Origin: an uncultured Capnocytophaga sp.
GTDB lineage: Bacteria > Bacteroidota > Bacteroidia > Flavobacteriales > Flavobacteriaceae
Length of the DNA: 8,174 nt
Direction of reading: 5' to 3'
Assembly: GCF_938029845.1 (NCBI RefSeq)
Contig: NZ_CALHGG010000189.1
Span: 1-8,174 of the forward strand
A program made the position numbers and the translations under genes. The number at the start of each line of letters is the position of its first letter. The first letter of the stretch is position 1. Below the pieces are notes generated by a model. The model did no database searches. It was not told where the DNA came from and saw only the letters and a list, made by a program, of their open reading frames with translations. Of this stretch, positions 1-6,682 are shown one piece after another.

Positions 1-317
1 ATGTTGAATTTCTCTTTGGCACCCAATACCAAATCCACCCCATCAACAGCGATAAGGTCTTCAGGCTTGAGCTGGGCATAACAGCCTATGGCTGCAATAA
101 AAGCATTTTCGTTATGCTTGAGTGCTTTACGTACAATTTGCTTGAACTGCTTGTCCGCATTCTCGGTAACAGAGCAGGTATTAATTACATAAATATCAGC
201 AGGTTCCTCAAAATCTACCTTATCATAGCCCTCATTCTCAAAGCTACGGGCAATGGTGGCTGTCTCAGCAAAATTTAGCTTGCATCCCAAGGTATAAAAG
301 GCAACACGTTTTTTCAT
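1..317 (-). CDS. mtaB: MtaB-type tRNA t6A37 methylthiotransferase (5' part, runs off left edge)
   Basis: Only the first 105 codons are present; the family is usually about 430-450 residues, so roughly three quarters lies outside the window. The visible part is the N-terminal UPF0004 (methylthiotransferase) domain. It begins MKKRVAFYTLGCKLN and carries the three conserved cysteines that hold the auxiliary 4Fe-4S cluster: C12 in TLGCKLN, C48 in INTCSVTENAD and C79 in IGCYAQ. The TLGCKLN and NTCSVT patterns fit the MtaB/YqeV branch better than MiaB or RimO. Known family role: a radical-SAM enzyme that converts t6A to ms2t6A at position 37 of ANN-decoding tRNAs in the cytoplasm. The radical-SAM CxxxCxxC motif and TRAM domain would be beyond the edge and are not seen. 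The start ATG (317-315) sits about 20 nt downstream of a good TAnnTTTG element. The gene is divergent from the unknown operon at 467. Confidence 0.93.
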   Translation of the reverse strand, partial: MKKRVAFYTLGCKLNFAETATIARSFENEGYDKVDFEEPADIYVINTCSVTENADKQFKQIVRKALKHNENAFIAAIGCYAQLKPEDLIAVDGVDLVLGAKEKFN

Positions 318-338
318 AAGGGTAAAAGAAATTTGGGG

Positions 339-346
339 CAAAGATA
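339..346 (-). promoter_or_regulatory. Bacteroidota -7 promoter element for mtaB
   Basis: Read on the minus strand this is TATCTTTG, an exact match to the Bacteroidota TAnnTTTG -7 consensus. It lies 21 nt upstream of the mtaB start codon, implying a very short leader. I see no convincing TTTG-type -33 element at the usual distance, so support rests on the -7 match and its position. Confidence 0.65.
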
Positions 347-404
347 CAAAAAAATAATAATAAATGATTAATGACAAGCAAATAGCGAAAAGAGATAAAA
401 AAGT

Positions 405-426
405 GGTAGGAAAGATATTTTCTACC
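405..426. repeat. Inverted repeat next to the promoter of the unknown operon (possible operator)
   Basis: Arms GGTAGGAAA (405-413) and TTTTCTACC (418-426) pair over 9 positions with one G-T, around a GATA loop. The repeat ends 11 bp before the -7 element at 438-445, so it covers the place where the -33 element should be, which is otherwise weak. A regulator bound here could control the 467-1657 operon. It lies upstream of the expected transcription start, so a DNA-binding site is more likely than an RNA hairpin. The function is inferred. Confidence 0.4.
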
Positions 427-437
427 TAAAAAAGAAG

Positions 438-445
438 TATCTTTG
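438..445 (+). promoter_or_regulatory. Bacteroidota -7 promoter element for the 467-1657 operon
   Basis: TATCTTTG matches TAnnTTTG exactly and ends 21 nt before the ATG at 467. Only a T-rich stretch (418-421) occupies the -33 region. It is the same octamer, at the same distance from its start codon, as the mtaB promoter on the other strand. Confidence 0.65.
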
Positions 446-466
446 TACGCTGAAAGAAGGGGAATT

Positions 467-892
467 ATGGAACAGAAACCTACTTTTTTAGATACTATAA
501 CTGGGGATTTCCTACTAATAAAAGAAGTGGTGATTACCAAAGATACCACCTACTCAGGTCTTCGAGAGCAGTTTCCTACTCATAAGATATGGGAGGTCGG
601 GACAGGCTACTATTGGATTTATTTTGATCAATGTTTCTTTGAGGGGAGACTTTTTAGTGTAGCGTTGTGTTTTAAGGGAGAACATTTATTTTCTATAGAG
701 TTCTCTATGGATGAGCGACAAACCTCTTGGGAGGATTGGAGTGAGACGTATGAGCTACAAACAGAGAAGTATTACAAGCAATGGCTTACTTCGCAGATAG
801 GTGAGGAGTGTTCTTTTGATTGGGGAAAGGTAGGGGTGCATTACGACCGTAAAGGAGGAAGTACCTTTATGTGGGTTACTTATAAAAGATAA
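467..892 (+). CDS. Hypothetical protein, 141 aa, first gene of a two-gene operon
   Basis: I do not recognise a named domain. The protein is small, soluble and rich in aromatic residues, with no signal peptide or membrane segment. Visible blocks are a beta-rich front half with IWEVGTGYYWIYF (41-53), a charged WEDWSETYELQTEKYYKQWL helix (88-107) and a C-terminal FDWGKVGVHYDRKGGS strand pair (117-132). From memory, the W-x-x-W-S-E / KWL / WG-x-x-x-x-x-YD-x-K-G-G pattern resembles small uncharacterised proteins found scattered in many bacteria, sometimes near polymorphic toxins; this was not checked. The ATG at 467 is chosen as the start. An in-frame TTG at 443 would add eight residues but lies inside the -7 promoter element. 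A purine-rich AGAAGGGG ends 4 nt before the ATG. The stop is 3 bp before the next gene, so the two are almost certainly co-transcribed and probably act together. Confidence 0.75.
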   Translation: MEQKPTFLDTITGDFLLIKEVVITKDTTYSGLREQFPTHKIWEVGTGYYWIYFDQCFFEGRLFSVALCFKGEHLFSIEFSMDERQTSWEDWSETYELQTEKYYKQWLTSQIGEECSFDWGKVGVHYDRKGGSTFMWVTYKR

Positions 893-895
893 CAA

Positions 896-1657
896 ATGAA
901 AAACAAGAAACTTATTCCTTATATAGAAGAGGCTTATAGACTTTTTGCCTCCTATAGTATTACTCTGCCGCTAACGGTCTGTGATTGTGGCAACTGTATC
1001 ACTGATAAGGAACAAAAACTATTGATAACCACCCCTTTGCGAGAGCTTTCTAGAGAATTGATAGAAACCTATATCAGTGCCATGTTTGACAATGAAGACA
1101 AGGCTATAGTAGAGCTTCGTTATTTCCTGCCCCGTATGTTGGAGCTACTTTCGGTAGGGGAAACACTCTATATAGATGAGGGCTTTTCCCTCTCTCGTTG
1201 TCATTTTGAGCGCACTCATATATGGAAAGAGGGAGAAATAGCTTTTATGGAGCGCTTTGCAAAAGTCTTTTTCGAAGAAGTACTTGAGGGTGAGTGTCCC
1301 CACCCATATAGTACAGCAGAGGATTGGTTGGTTTGTTTTGGCTTGAGTGGCTTATCTATAACCCCTCTTTTGGATAGCTGGCTCAAACAGGCAGATAGGG
1401 TAAAGGCATTGTATGACTTTCAGGAACTTTTTACCTATAGCTTACACCCTATAGGAATAGTGTTCAAGCATAGCTATTTTAAGGACAAGCGCCCAGAGCT
1501 CAATGAGCAGATAACCACTTGGCTTACGGCACCTCATACCCAGCGCACCTTCCTACAAGCCACAGAAAATCTACTCCTTTCCGATACTGTATTAGAGGAG
1601 GAAGTATTATTTTCCTTAGAGAATTTGTATAACCAACTAAGGTTAAATGAAAAGTGA
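896..1657 (+). CDS. Hypothetical protein, 253 aa, second gene of the operon
   Basis: No named function is recognised. The protein is mostly helical and looks cytoplasmic: no signal peptide and no clear transmembrane segment. Notable parts are a cysteine cluster CDCGNC (C29, C31, C34), followed by TTPLRELSRELIETYISAMF (45-64) and ELRYFLPRMLELL (73-85). The C-terminal half is rich in leucine and aromatic residues. I recall a loose family of uncharacterised bacterial proteins sharing a Cys-rich start, TPLREL and RYFLPR, so this is probably a real conserved family rather than an orphan; this was not verified. The cysteines could bind a metal, but with three clustered residues a fourth ligand would have to come from elsewhere, for example C103 or C135. 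The start ATG is 3 bp after the stop of the upstream gene. The last codons and the stop lie inside a short run of heptamers (1647-1667). Possible roles, such as toxin immunity or a regulatory partner, are speculative. Confidence 0.8.
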   Translation: MKNKKLIPYIEEAYRLFASYSITLPLTVCDCGNCITDKEQKLLITTPLRELSRELIETYISAMFDNEDKAIVELRYFLPRMLELLSVGETLYIDEGFSLSRCHFERTHIWKEGEIAFMERFAKVFFEEVLEGECPHPYSTAEDWLVCFGLSGLSITPLLDSWLKQADRVKALYDFQELFTYSLHPIGIVFKHSYFKDKRPELNEQITTWLTAPHTQRTFLQATENLLLSDTVLEEEVLFSLENLYNQLRLNEK

Positions 1658-1667
1658 AAAATGAAGA
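1647..1667 (+). repeat. Three tandem heptamers spanning the stop codon
   Basis: The units are ATGAAAA, GTGAAAA and ATGAAGA, directly adjacent. The TGA stop of the preceding gene (1655-1657) lies inside the second unit, so the C-terminal residues NEK are encoded by the repeat. Short runs of this heptamer type are common between genes in some AT-rich bacterial genomes (from memory). Slippage here would change the C-terminus of the upstream protein only slightly. Confidence 0.5.
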
Positions 1668-1691
1668 ATTACCATTGTAACTTTTTACTTT
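1651..1691 (+). terminator. Imperfect hairpin after the unknown operon, possible weak terminator
   Basis: AAAGTGAAAA (1651-1660) can pair with TTTTTACTTT (1682-1691) using one G-U, and TTAC (1669-1672) with GTAA (1677-1680) forms an apical stem with internal mismatches between. A T-rich stretch (TGGTTTAAATTTTG) follows. The stem is AT-rich and interrupted, so termination would be weak. Its downstream end lies about 13 bp before the -7 element of the next gene, so the same DNA may serve as both terminator and promoter region. Confidence 0.35.
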
Positions 1692-1704
1692 GGTTTAAAT
1701 TTTG

Positions 1705-1712
1705 TACCTTTG
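1705..1712 (+). promoter_or_regulatory. Bacteroidota -7 promoter element for the helicase gene
   Basis: TACCTTTG matches TAnnTTTG and ends 23 nt before the ATG at 1736, as for the other short-leader promoters in the window. The -33 region holds only a T-run (1682-1686). There is no Shine-Dalgarno-like sequence before the ATG, which is normal for this phylum. Confidence 0.6.
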
Positions 1713-1735
1713 TACTGCCTAAAAAATAGCACTTC

Positions 1736-4003
1736 ATGGATATAGCTCAGTATGTATTGGATTTTGTCAATCAGACCCATCGTTCTATTTTCCTAACAGG
1801 GAAAGCAGGGACAGGGAAGACGACCCTATTGCACCAGATTATTGCTACTACCTATAAGAATGTGATGGTGGCAGCTCCCACAGGGATTGCCGCACTCAAT
1901 GCTAAAGGAGTAACCCTGCACTCCCTCTTCCAATTGCCATTGGCTACCTTTGTACCTTCCACTGTGGTGGATGTATCCCTTATGGAGAATGTCAATGTGG
2001 TGACCCCCAAGACCCTTATACAACGCCAGAAAATGAATGCTTACAAGCGTAAAATGCTTAGAAAATTGGAACTGCTGATCATAGACGAGGTAAGTATGCT
2101 ACGAGCTGATACTTTGGATATGATCAATACTGTACTGAAGTCCATAAGAGGTTCATCGGCACCTTTTGGGGGTGTACAAGTGCTCTTTATAGGCGACTTA
2201 TTACAGCTCCCGCCTGTAGTCAAGCCACAGGAATGGGAACTCCTGCAACAGTATTATAAGGGGATATTCTTCTTTCATTCCAAAGTAATAGAGGAAAATC
2301 CGCCCTTGTACTTGGAATTGGAGAAAGTGTATCGGCAATCCGATACAAATTTTGTAAAAATACTCAATCACCTTCGTACCAATGAGATAAGTAGGGAAGA
2401 CATGCAGGCACTACAGCCTTATATCCGTCCTTCTTTTCGACCTAGGCATAATGAAGGTTACATAACCCTAACCACTCATAACTATAAAGCAGATCAAAAG
2501 AATGCAGCAGCTTTTGCTTCTATAAAAGGAAAGGAATACCACTATCAAGCAGAGATAAAGGGAGATTTTCCTGAGTATCTTTATCCCTTGGATGTGCAAC
2601 TTTCGCTTAAGGTAGGTGCACAAGTGATGTTTGTCAAGAATGATTTGGATGTTCCCAAGCGCTATTACAATGGCAAGATAGGGGAGGTGATTTATCTCTC
2701 TGAGGAGGAGATACATGTAAGATTGGCCGATGAGGATACTATCATAGAAGTAGGTACCTATGTATGGGAAAACGTCCGTTATAAGAGCAAGTCCGACTCG
2801 GAGGAGATAGAACAGGAGGTGTTGGGTACATTCACCCAATATCCGTTGCGATTGGCATGGGCTATTACGGTGCATAAGAGTCAAGGGCTTACCTTTGATA
2901 AGGCTGTGATAGATTTGGAAGATGTATTTGCCTCTGGACAGGCCTATGTGGCGCTCTCTCGCTTGCGTAGTCTTGAGGGATTGGTACTGCTTTCTCCTTT
3001 TCAGGATAGGGAACTACATACCTCTCAGGATATTATCGACTATGCTGCCCAGAAGGTAGCTCCTGAATCTATAGAAAATATACTCTCGGAGGATAAGAAG
3101 GTATTTTTGGAAAAGGAAATATTGCATGCTTTCTCTTGGTTTGATGTAGCGGTACAGTGGAAAGTACATGCTAATTCTTATAAGACAGAGACTGGGAAAA
3201 GTCTTAAGAGCCAGTTCCATAGCTGGGCACAACAGCAGAGCAAGGCCTGTGATGAGATTATACTACATTCGGAAAAATTCCTCAAGCAGCTCAAGAGCAT
3301 TTTGGCTACGCCCAATTATGATGTACATTTCCTTTTGGAGCGATTTGAGAAGGCTTATGACTATTTCTTTCCACTATGGGAGCGTATTGCCTTTGATACT
3401 TTCTATACACATTTCCAGATAAATGGCAAAAAACAGGCAAAGACATTCGCTGAAGAACTTACGGATCTCGAGGATATGGTTATAGAACTGATAGTGCGTT
3501 TGCTCAAGGATAGGATTATCTTTGCTTCTTTGCTCAATCATTCACAGTCTTCGGATTGGGAAAAAGCAGACTTTAACAAGGCTAATACTTATAGAGAGCG
3601 GCTCTTAGAGCAGGTATTGCAACAGTGGCGAGATGATACCCTAAGAGGTAAGCTCCTGGACGAAGTGCCCGAAGTGGCGAAGAAAAAGGAGAAGAAAGAA
3701 AAAATATCGACCTATGAGCAGACGTTATTATTATGGCAGCAACATAAGTCTATACAAGAGATTGCAACTGAGCGAAAAATACATGAAAAGACGATCTATG
3801 ATCATATGGCCAAGCTGGTGTCAGAGGGGAAAATAGCAGTTACAGAGCTCCTCACAGCCGACGAGATAAATACATTGGAACTTGCTTTTGTACAAGCTCC
3901 TCCTGATGCAACTCTTACAGCGATTAGGGAGATTGTAGGGGAAGAATACTCTTGGGAGACACTCAAAATATTTAGAGCACACTATAATAAAAAGAAAAAG
4001 TGA
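1736..4003 (+). CDS. PIF1/RecD-like superfamily 1 DNA helicase with C-terminal helix-turn-helix
   Basis: An ATP-dependent DNA helicase of the PIF1/RecD2 group, 755 aa and complete. Motifs seen in order: Walker A GKAGTGKTT (22-30); motif Ia AAPTGIAALNAKGVTLHSLF (46-65); Walker B LLIIDEVSM with D117/E118; motif III LFIGDLLQLPPV (150-161); motif IV KVYRQSD with R200 as the likely arginine finger; and motif V/VI WAITVHKSQGLTFDKAVID (375-393) through YVALSR (404-409). After the helicase core come about 210 residues of mixed helix, a lysine-rich linker (KKKEKKEK, near 648-655) and a helix-turn-helix around 660-707 (IQEIATERKIHEKTIYDHMAKL), like the HTH found at the end of some RecQ helicases. Known family activity is 5'-to-3' unwinding, with roles in replication-fork and G-quadruplex processing. 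The specific role of this bacterial HTH-fused version is not known to me. The gene has its own promoter and ends in a terminator hairpin shared with the convergent clpC. No frameshift or missing motif is seen. Confidence 0.93.
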   Translation: MDIAQYVLDFVNQTHRSIFLTGKAGTGKTTLLHQIIATTYKNVMVAAPTGIAALNAKGVTLHSLFQLPLATFVPSTVVDVSLMENVNVVTPKTLIQRQKMNAYKRKMLRKLELLIIDEVSMLRADTLDMINTVLKSIRGSSAPFGGVQVLFIGDLLQLPPVVKPQEWELLQQYYKGIFFFHSKVIEENPPLYLELEKVYRQSDTNFVKILNHLRTNEISREDMQALQPYIRPSFRPRHNEGYITLTTHNYKADQKNAAAFASIKGKEYHYQAEIKGDFPEYLYPLDVQLSLKVGAQVMFVKNDLDVPKRYYNGKIGEVIYLSEEEIHVRLADEDTIIEVGTYVWENVRYKSKSDSEEIEQEVLGTFTQYPLRLAWAITVHKSQGLTFDKAVIDLEDVFASGQAYVALSRLRSLEGLVLLSPFQDRELHTSQDIIDYAAQKVAPESIENILSEDKKVFLEKEILHAFSWFDVAVQWKVHANSYKTETGKSLKSQFHSWAQQQSKACDEIILHSEKFLKQLKSILATPNYDVHFLLERFEKAYDYFFPLWERIAFDTFYTHFQINGKKQAKTFAEELTDLEDMVIELIVRLLKDRIIFASLLNHSQSSDWEKADFNKANTYRERLLEQVLQQWRDDTLRGKLLDEVPEVAKKKEKKEKISTYEQTLLLWQQHKSIQEIATERKIHEKTIYDHMAKLVSEGKIAVTELLTADEINTLELAFVQAPPDATLTAIREIVGEEYSWETLKIFRAHYNKKKK

Positions 4004-4023
4004 ACAAAGCGTTCACTTTTTCT
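3993..4023. terminator. Bidirectional intrinsic terminator between helicase gene and clpC
   Basis: A perfect 13-bp stem, AGAAAAAGTGAAC (3993-4005) with GTTCACTTTTTCT (4011-4023), closes a 5-nt loop AAAGC. On the plus strand it is followed by a T-rich tract (TCTCTTTTTGTTTTT); on the minus strand TTTTTATTATAG follows. It therefore fits an intrinsic terminator in both directions. The left arm includes the last lysine codons and the TGA stop of the helicase gene. The clpC stop is 11 bp to the right. Confidence 0.85.
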
Positions 4024-4033
4024 CTTTTTGTTT

Positions 4034-6592
4034 TTACTCCTCTACGGGAATGCTTTTTATATTGCTTACTAAGAAAGTAAGTTTTTCTTCATTATCAGTG
4101 TAATCTACTGAAATAGTATCTCCTTTGCGGACTTCACTAAGGACAATCTTTTCGGCTATTTCGTCTTCTATATAGCGCTGGATAGTACGCTTAAGCGGAC
4201 GAGCACCATATTGCTTGTCATAGCCCTTTTCAGCAATAAATTCCTTAGCCTTATCAGTAAGGTAAAGGGAGTAACCAAGCCCTTTCATACGTTCTAAGAG
4301 TTTTTCAAGCTCTACTTCTACGATACTTTTGATATTTTCTTTGTCAAGAGTGTTGAACATCACAATATCATCGATACGATTGAGGAACTCAGGGGCAAAT
4401 ACTTTCTTAAGGGCACCTTCCACAATGGAACGCTCGTGTTCATCGGCTTGGGAGATCTTAGCAGCAGTGGAGAATCCTACTCCTTGTCCAAATTCCTTCA
4501 CCTGTCGGGCTCCGATGTTGGAGGTCATGATGATAATTGTATTGCGGAAATCCACTTTTCGGTTGAGACTATCGGTGAGGAATCCATCATCAAGCACTTG
4601 TAAGAGCATATTGAAAATATCGGGATGTGCTTTCTCTATCTCATCGAGCAGGATTACCGAATAGGGTTTGCGTCGTACACGCTCGGTGAGTTGTCCACCT
4701 TCTTCATGACCTACATACCCTGGAGGTGCTCCAATAAGGCGTGAAACGGTGAATTTTTCCATATATTCACTCATATCCAAGCGAATAAGTGAATCCTCAG
4801 AGTCAAATAATTCACGAGCTAGAATCTTGGCTAGTTGGGTCTTACCTACCCCTGTTTGCCCAATAAAGATAAAGGAGCCAATAGGGCGGTTAGGGTCTTT
4901 TAGTCCTGTACGATTGCGCTTGATAGCCTTGACAATCTTCTGTATGGCCTCCTCCTGTCCTATAACCTTTTCACGGATTATTTTCTCTAGTGAGGAGAGT
5001 TTGTTCATTTCAGATTGTTCCATACGGGTAATAGGTACTCCACTCATCATGGAGACCACTTGGGCTATATCCTCAAAACCTACTTCACTACGATTCTTTA
5101 AGGATTCCTTCTCCCAAAGGAGTTTTTCGGCTTCCAATTGTTCCTTAAGCCTGCGCTCTATATCGCGATAACTGGCAGCTTCTTCATAGCGCATACCTCT
5201 TACCGCATCATTCTTGAGCGATTGGGTTTTTTCTATCTCTTCCTCCAAGTGTTCTACTTGTTTGGAGACTTTTATTTGGGAAATATATACACGAGCACCG
5301 GCCTCATCCATAGCGTCCAAGGCTTTGTCGGGGAGGAATCGGTCGGTAATGTACCTTGTGGTGAGTTTTACACAAGCCTCAATGGCCTCCTCTGTATATT
5401 TCACATGGTGATGATCTTCATATTTTCCTTTTACATTGTTGAGGATTTCAATAGTTTCCTCATAGGAAGTAGGCTCTATGATTACCTTCTGGAAACGACG
5501 CTCTAGGGCACCATCTTTCTCAATGGAATCACGGTATTCATTCATGGTCGTAGCTCCTATGCATTGGATCTCTCCACGTGCTAGTGCAGGCTTGAACATG
5601 TTAGAGGCGTCAAGGCTTCCTGAGGCGCTTCCTGCACCTACGAGGGTGTGTATTTCATCAATGAATAGAATAACATCCTTGTTCTGTTCTAGTTCGTTCA
5701 TGATCGCCTTCATACGCTCCTCGAACTGTCCACGGTACTTGGTACCTGCCACGAGTGAACCTAAATCCAAGGTTACCACACGCTTATTGAATAAAGCACG
5801 TGATACTTTTCTCTCAATAATACGCATAGCAAGCCCTTCAGCTACAGCACTTTTCCCTACCCCAGGCTCTCCGATAAGTAAGGGGTTGTTTTTCTTCCTA
5901 CGGCTAAGGATTTGGGAGACACGCTCAATTTCCTTGAAGCGACCTACCACAGGGTCTAACTTGCCCTGTCGTGCCATAAGGGTTAAATCCTTCCCAAAAT
6001 TATCTAAAACAGGAGTGTTTGTTTTTTGATTTGAGTTGTTTTTTTGAGGGGTAGAAGGTGACAAAATGTCAGATTTTTCTTCCTCATCGTCATCTTCGTA
6101 AGCGTATGAACTCAAGAAGGTTCTTTCATCTTGTTTCTTTTCATTATTTATCACCTCAAATTGTTGTCTCACATTCTCGTAATTAATCTTTTCTTGATTA
6201 AGGAGCTTTGTGGTTGGATCACTGTTATTTCTAAGGATACATAGGAGCAGATGAGCGGTTTTGATTTGGTCATTCTTGAAACTTTTTTGTTCAAGGACAG
6301 TGGCCTTCATCGCATTTTCTGCCTGTAGGGTAAGGGGGATACTCTTTTCCAACTGTGTGGCAGAAGTATCTGAATATGAGTTAATAGAATTGGCAAGTGA
6401 TTCCGTTTTTCTCTGCAAGGTAGGTATATTAGCATGTAGGGCAGCGAGTACCTCAAAAGCACTTCCATCAGTTTCTTTAAGGATACCCAATAGCAAATGC
6501 TCTGTTCCTACTACACTATGCTTCATACGGATAGCTTCGAGCTTTCCCGTATTGACTACATTTTTTACTCTTGGTGAAAAGTTATCGTTCAT
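4034..6592 (-). CDS. clpC: ClpC-type AAA+ protein unfoldase (ATP-dependent Clp protease ATP-binding subunit)
   Basis: Complete, 852 aa, the usual ClpC length. It unfolds protein substrates with ATP and feeds them to the ClpP peptidase in the cytoplasm. Domains in order: a double Clp N-domain (about 1-148); an acidic, Asn/Ser/Lys-rich linker (about 150-195); AAA-1 with Walker A GEPGVGKS (241-248), Walker B VILFIDE (307-313) and the ALERRF arginine finger (362-367); a middle domain with a UVR motif (about 455-490), which marks ClpC and not ClpB; AAA-2 with Walker A GQTGVGKT (578-585), Walker B VILLDE (646-651), EFLNRID (735-741) and sensor-2 GARPLKR (796-802); and a C-terminal D2-small domain. 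The VGF tripeptide (705-707) in GQGVGFST is the expected ClpP-docking loop, so a ClpP partner is likely encoded elsewhere. The start ATG at 6592 gives MNDNFSPRVK, the typical N-terminus. The gene has its own promoter, lies downstream of valS on the same strand, and is convergent with the helicase gene. Confidence 0.96.
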   Translation of the reverse strand: MNDNFSPRVKNVVNTGKLEAIRMKHSVVGTEHLLLGILKETDGSAFEVLAALHANIPTLQRKTESLANSINSYSDTSATQLEKSIPLTLQAENAMKATVLEQKSFKNDQIKTAHLLLCILRNNSDPTTKLLNQEKINYENVRQQFEVINNEKKQDERTFLSSYAYEDDDEEEKSDILSPSTPQKNNSNQKTNTPVLDNFGKDLTLMARQGKLDPVVGRFKEIERVSQILSRRKKNNPLLIGEPGVGKSAVAEGLAMRIIERKVSRALFNKRVVTLDLGSLVAGTKYRGQFEERMKAIMNELEQNKDVILFIDEIHTLVGAGSASGSLDASNMFKPALARGEIQCIGATTMNEYRDSIEKDGALERRFQKVIIEPTSYEETIEILNNVKGKYEDHHHVKYTEEAIEACVKLTTRYITDRFLPDKALDAMDEAGARVYISQIKVSKQVEHLEEEIEKTQSLKNDAVRGMRYEEAASYRDIERRLKEQLEAEKLLWEKESLKNRSEVGFEDIAQVVSMMSGVPITRMEQSEMNKLSSLEKIIREKVIGQEEAIQKIVKAIKRNRTGLKDPNRPIGSFIFIGQTGVGKTQLAKILARELFDSEDSLIRLDMSEYMEKFTVSRLIGAPPGYVGHEEGGQLTERVRRKPYSVILLDEIEKAHPDIFNMLLQVLDDGFLTDSLNRKVDFRNTIIIMTSNIGARQVKEFGQGVGFSTAAKISQADEHERSIVEGALKKVFAPEFLNRIDDIVMFNTLDKENIKSIVEVELEKLLERMKGLGYSLYLTDKAKEFIAEKGYDKQYGARPLKRTIQRYIEDEIAEKIVLSEVRKGDTISVDYTDNEEKLTFLVSNIKSIPVEE

Positions 6593-6646
6593 AAATAGGG
6601 TTGTCCTTTTTATATGGGGCTAAGTTATGATTTTTACTTCATACGG

Positions 6647-6654
6647 CAAAAATA
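6647..6654 (-). promoter_or_regulatory. Bacteroidota -7 promoter element for clpC
   Basis: On the minus strand this reads TATTTTTG followed by C, matching TAnnTTTG. It lies 54 nt upstream of the clpC ATG, giving a leader of roughly 45-50 nt, longer than at the other genes here. No clear -33 TTTG is visible at the standard spacing. An 11-bp inverted repeat begins about 28 bp further upstream. Confidence 0.55.
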
Positions 6655-6682
6655 ATGCCATGAATTTTTTGTCAGTTTCTTG

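Noticed and set aside
265..549. Minus-strand open frame across the divergent promoter region
   Set aside because: It overlaps mtaB in another frame, both promoters and the start of the 467 gene; its sequence is hydrophobic low-complexity typical of AT-rich antisense.
2468..2884. 138-residue minus-strand open frame inside the helicase gene
   Set aside because: It is antisense to conserved helicase motifs, has no recognisable domain and no promoter element.
4749..5171. 140-residue plus-strand open frame opposite clpC
   Set aside because: It is a shadow of the AAA-2 and UVR coding region with no independent support.
5478..6029. 183-residue plus-strand open frame opposite clpC
   Set aside because: It is antisense to the conserved AAA-1 domain of ClpC; its serine/arginine-rich composition is what the complement of that coding frame gives.
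6645..6659. GGCA...TGCC short inverted repeat over the clpC -7 element
   Set aside because: Only 4-bp arms with no extension; such a match is expected by chance.
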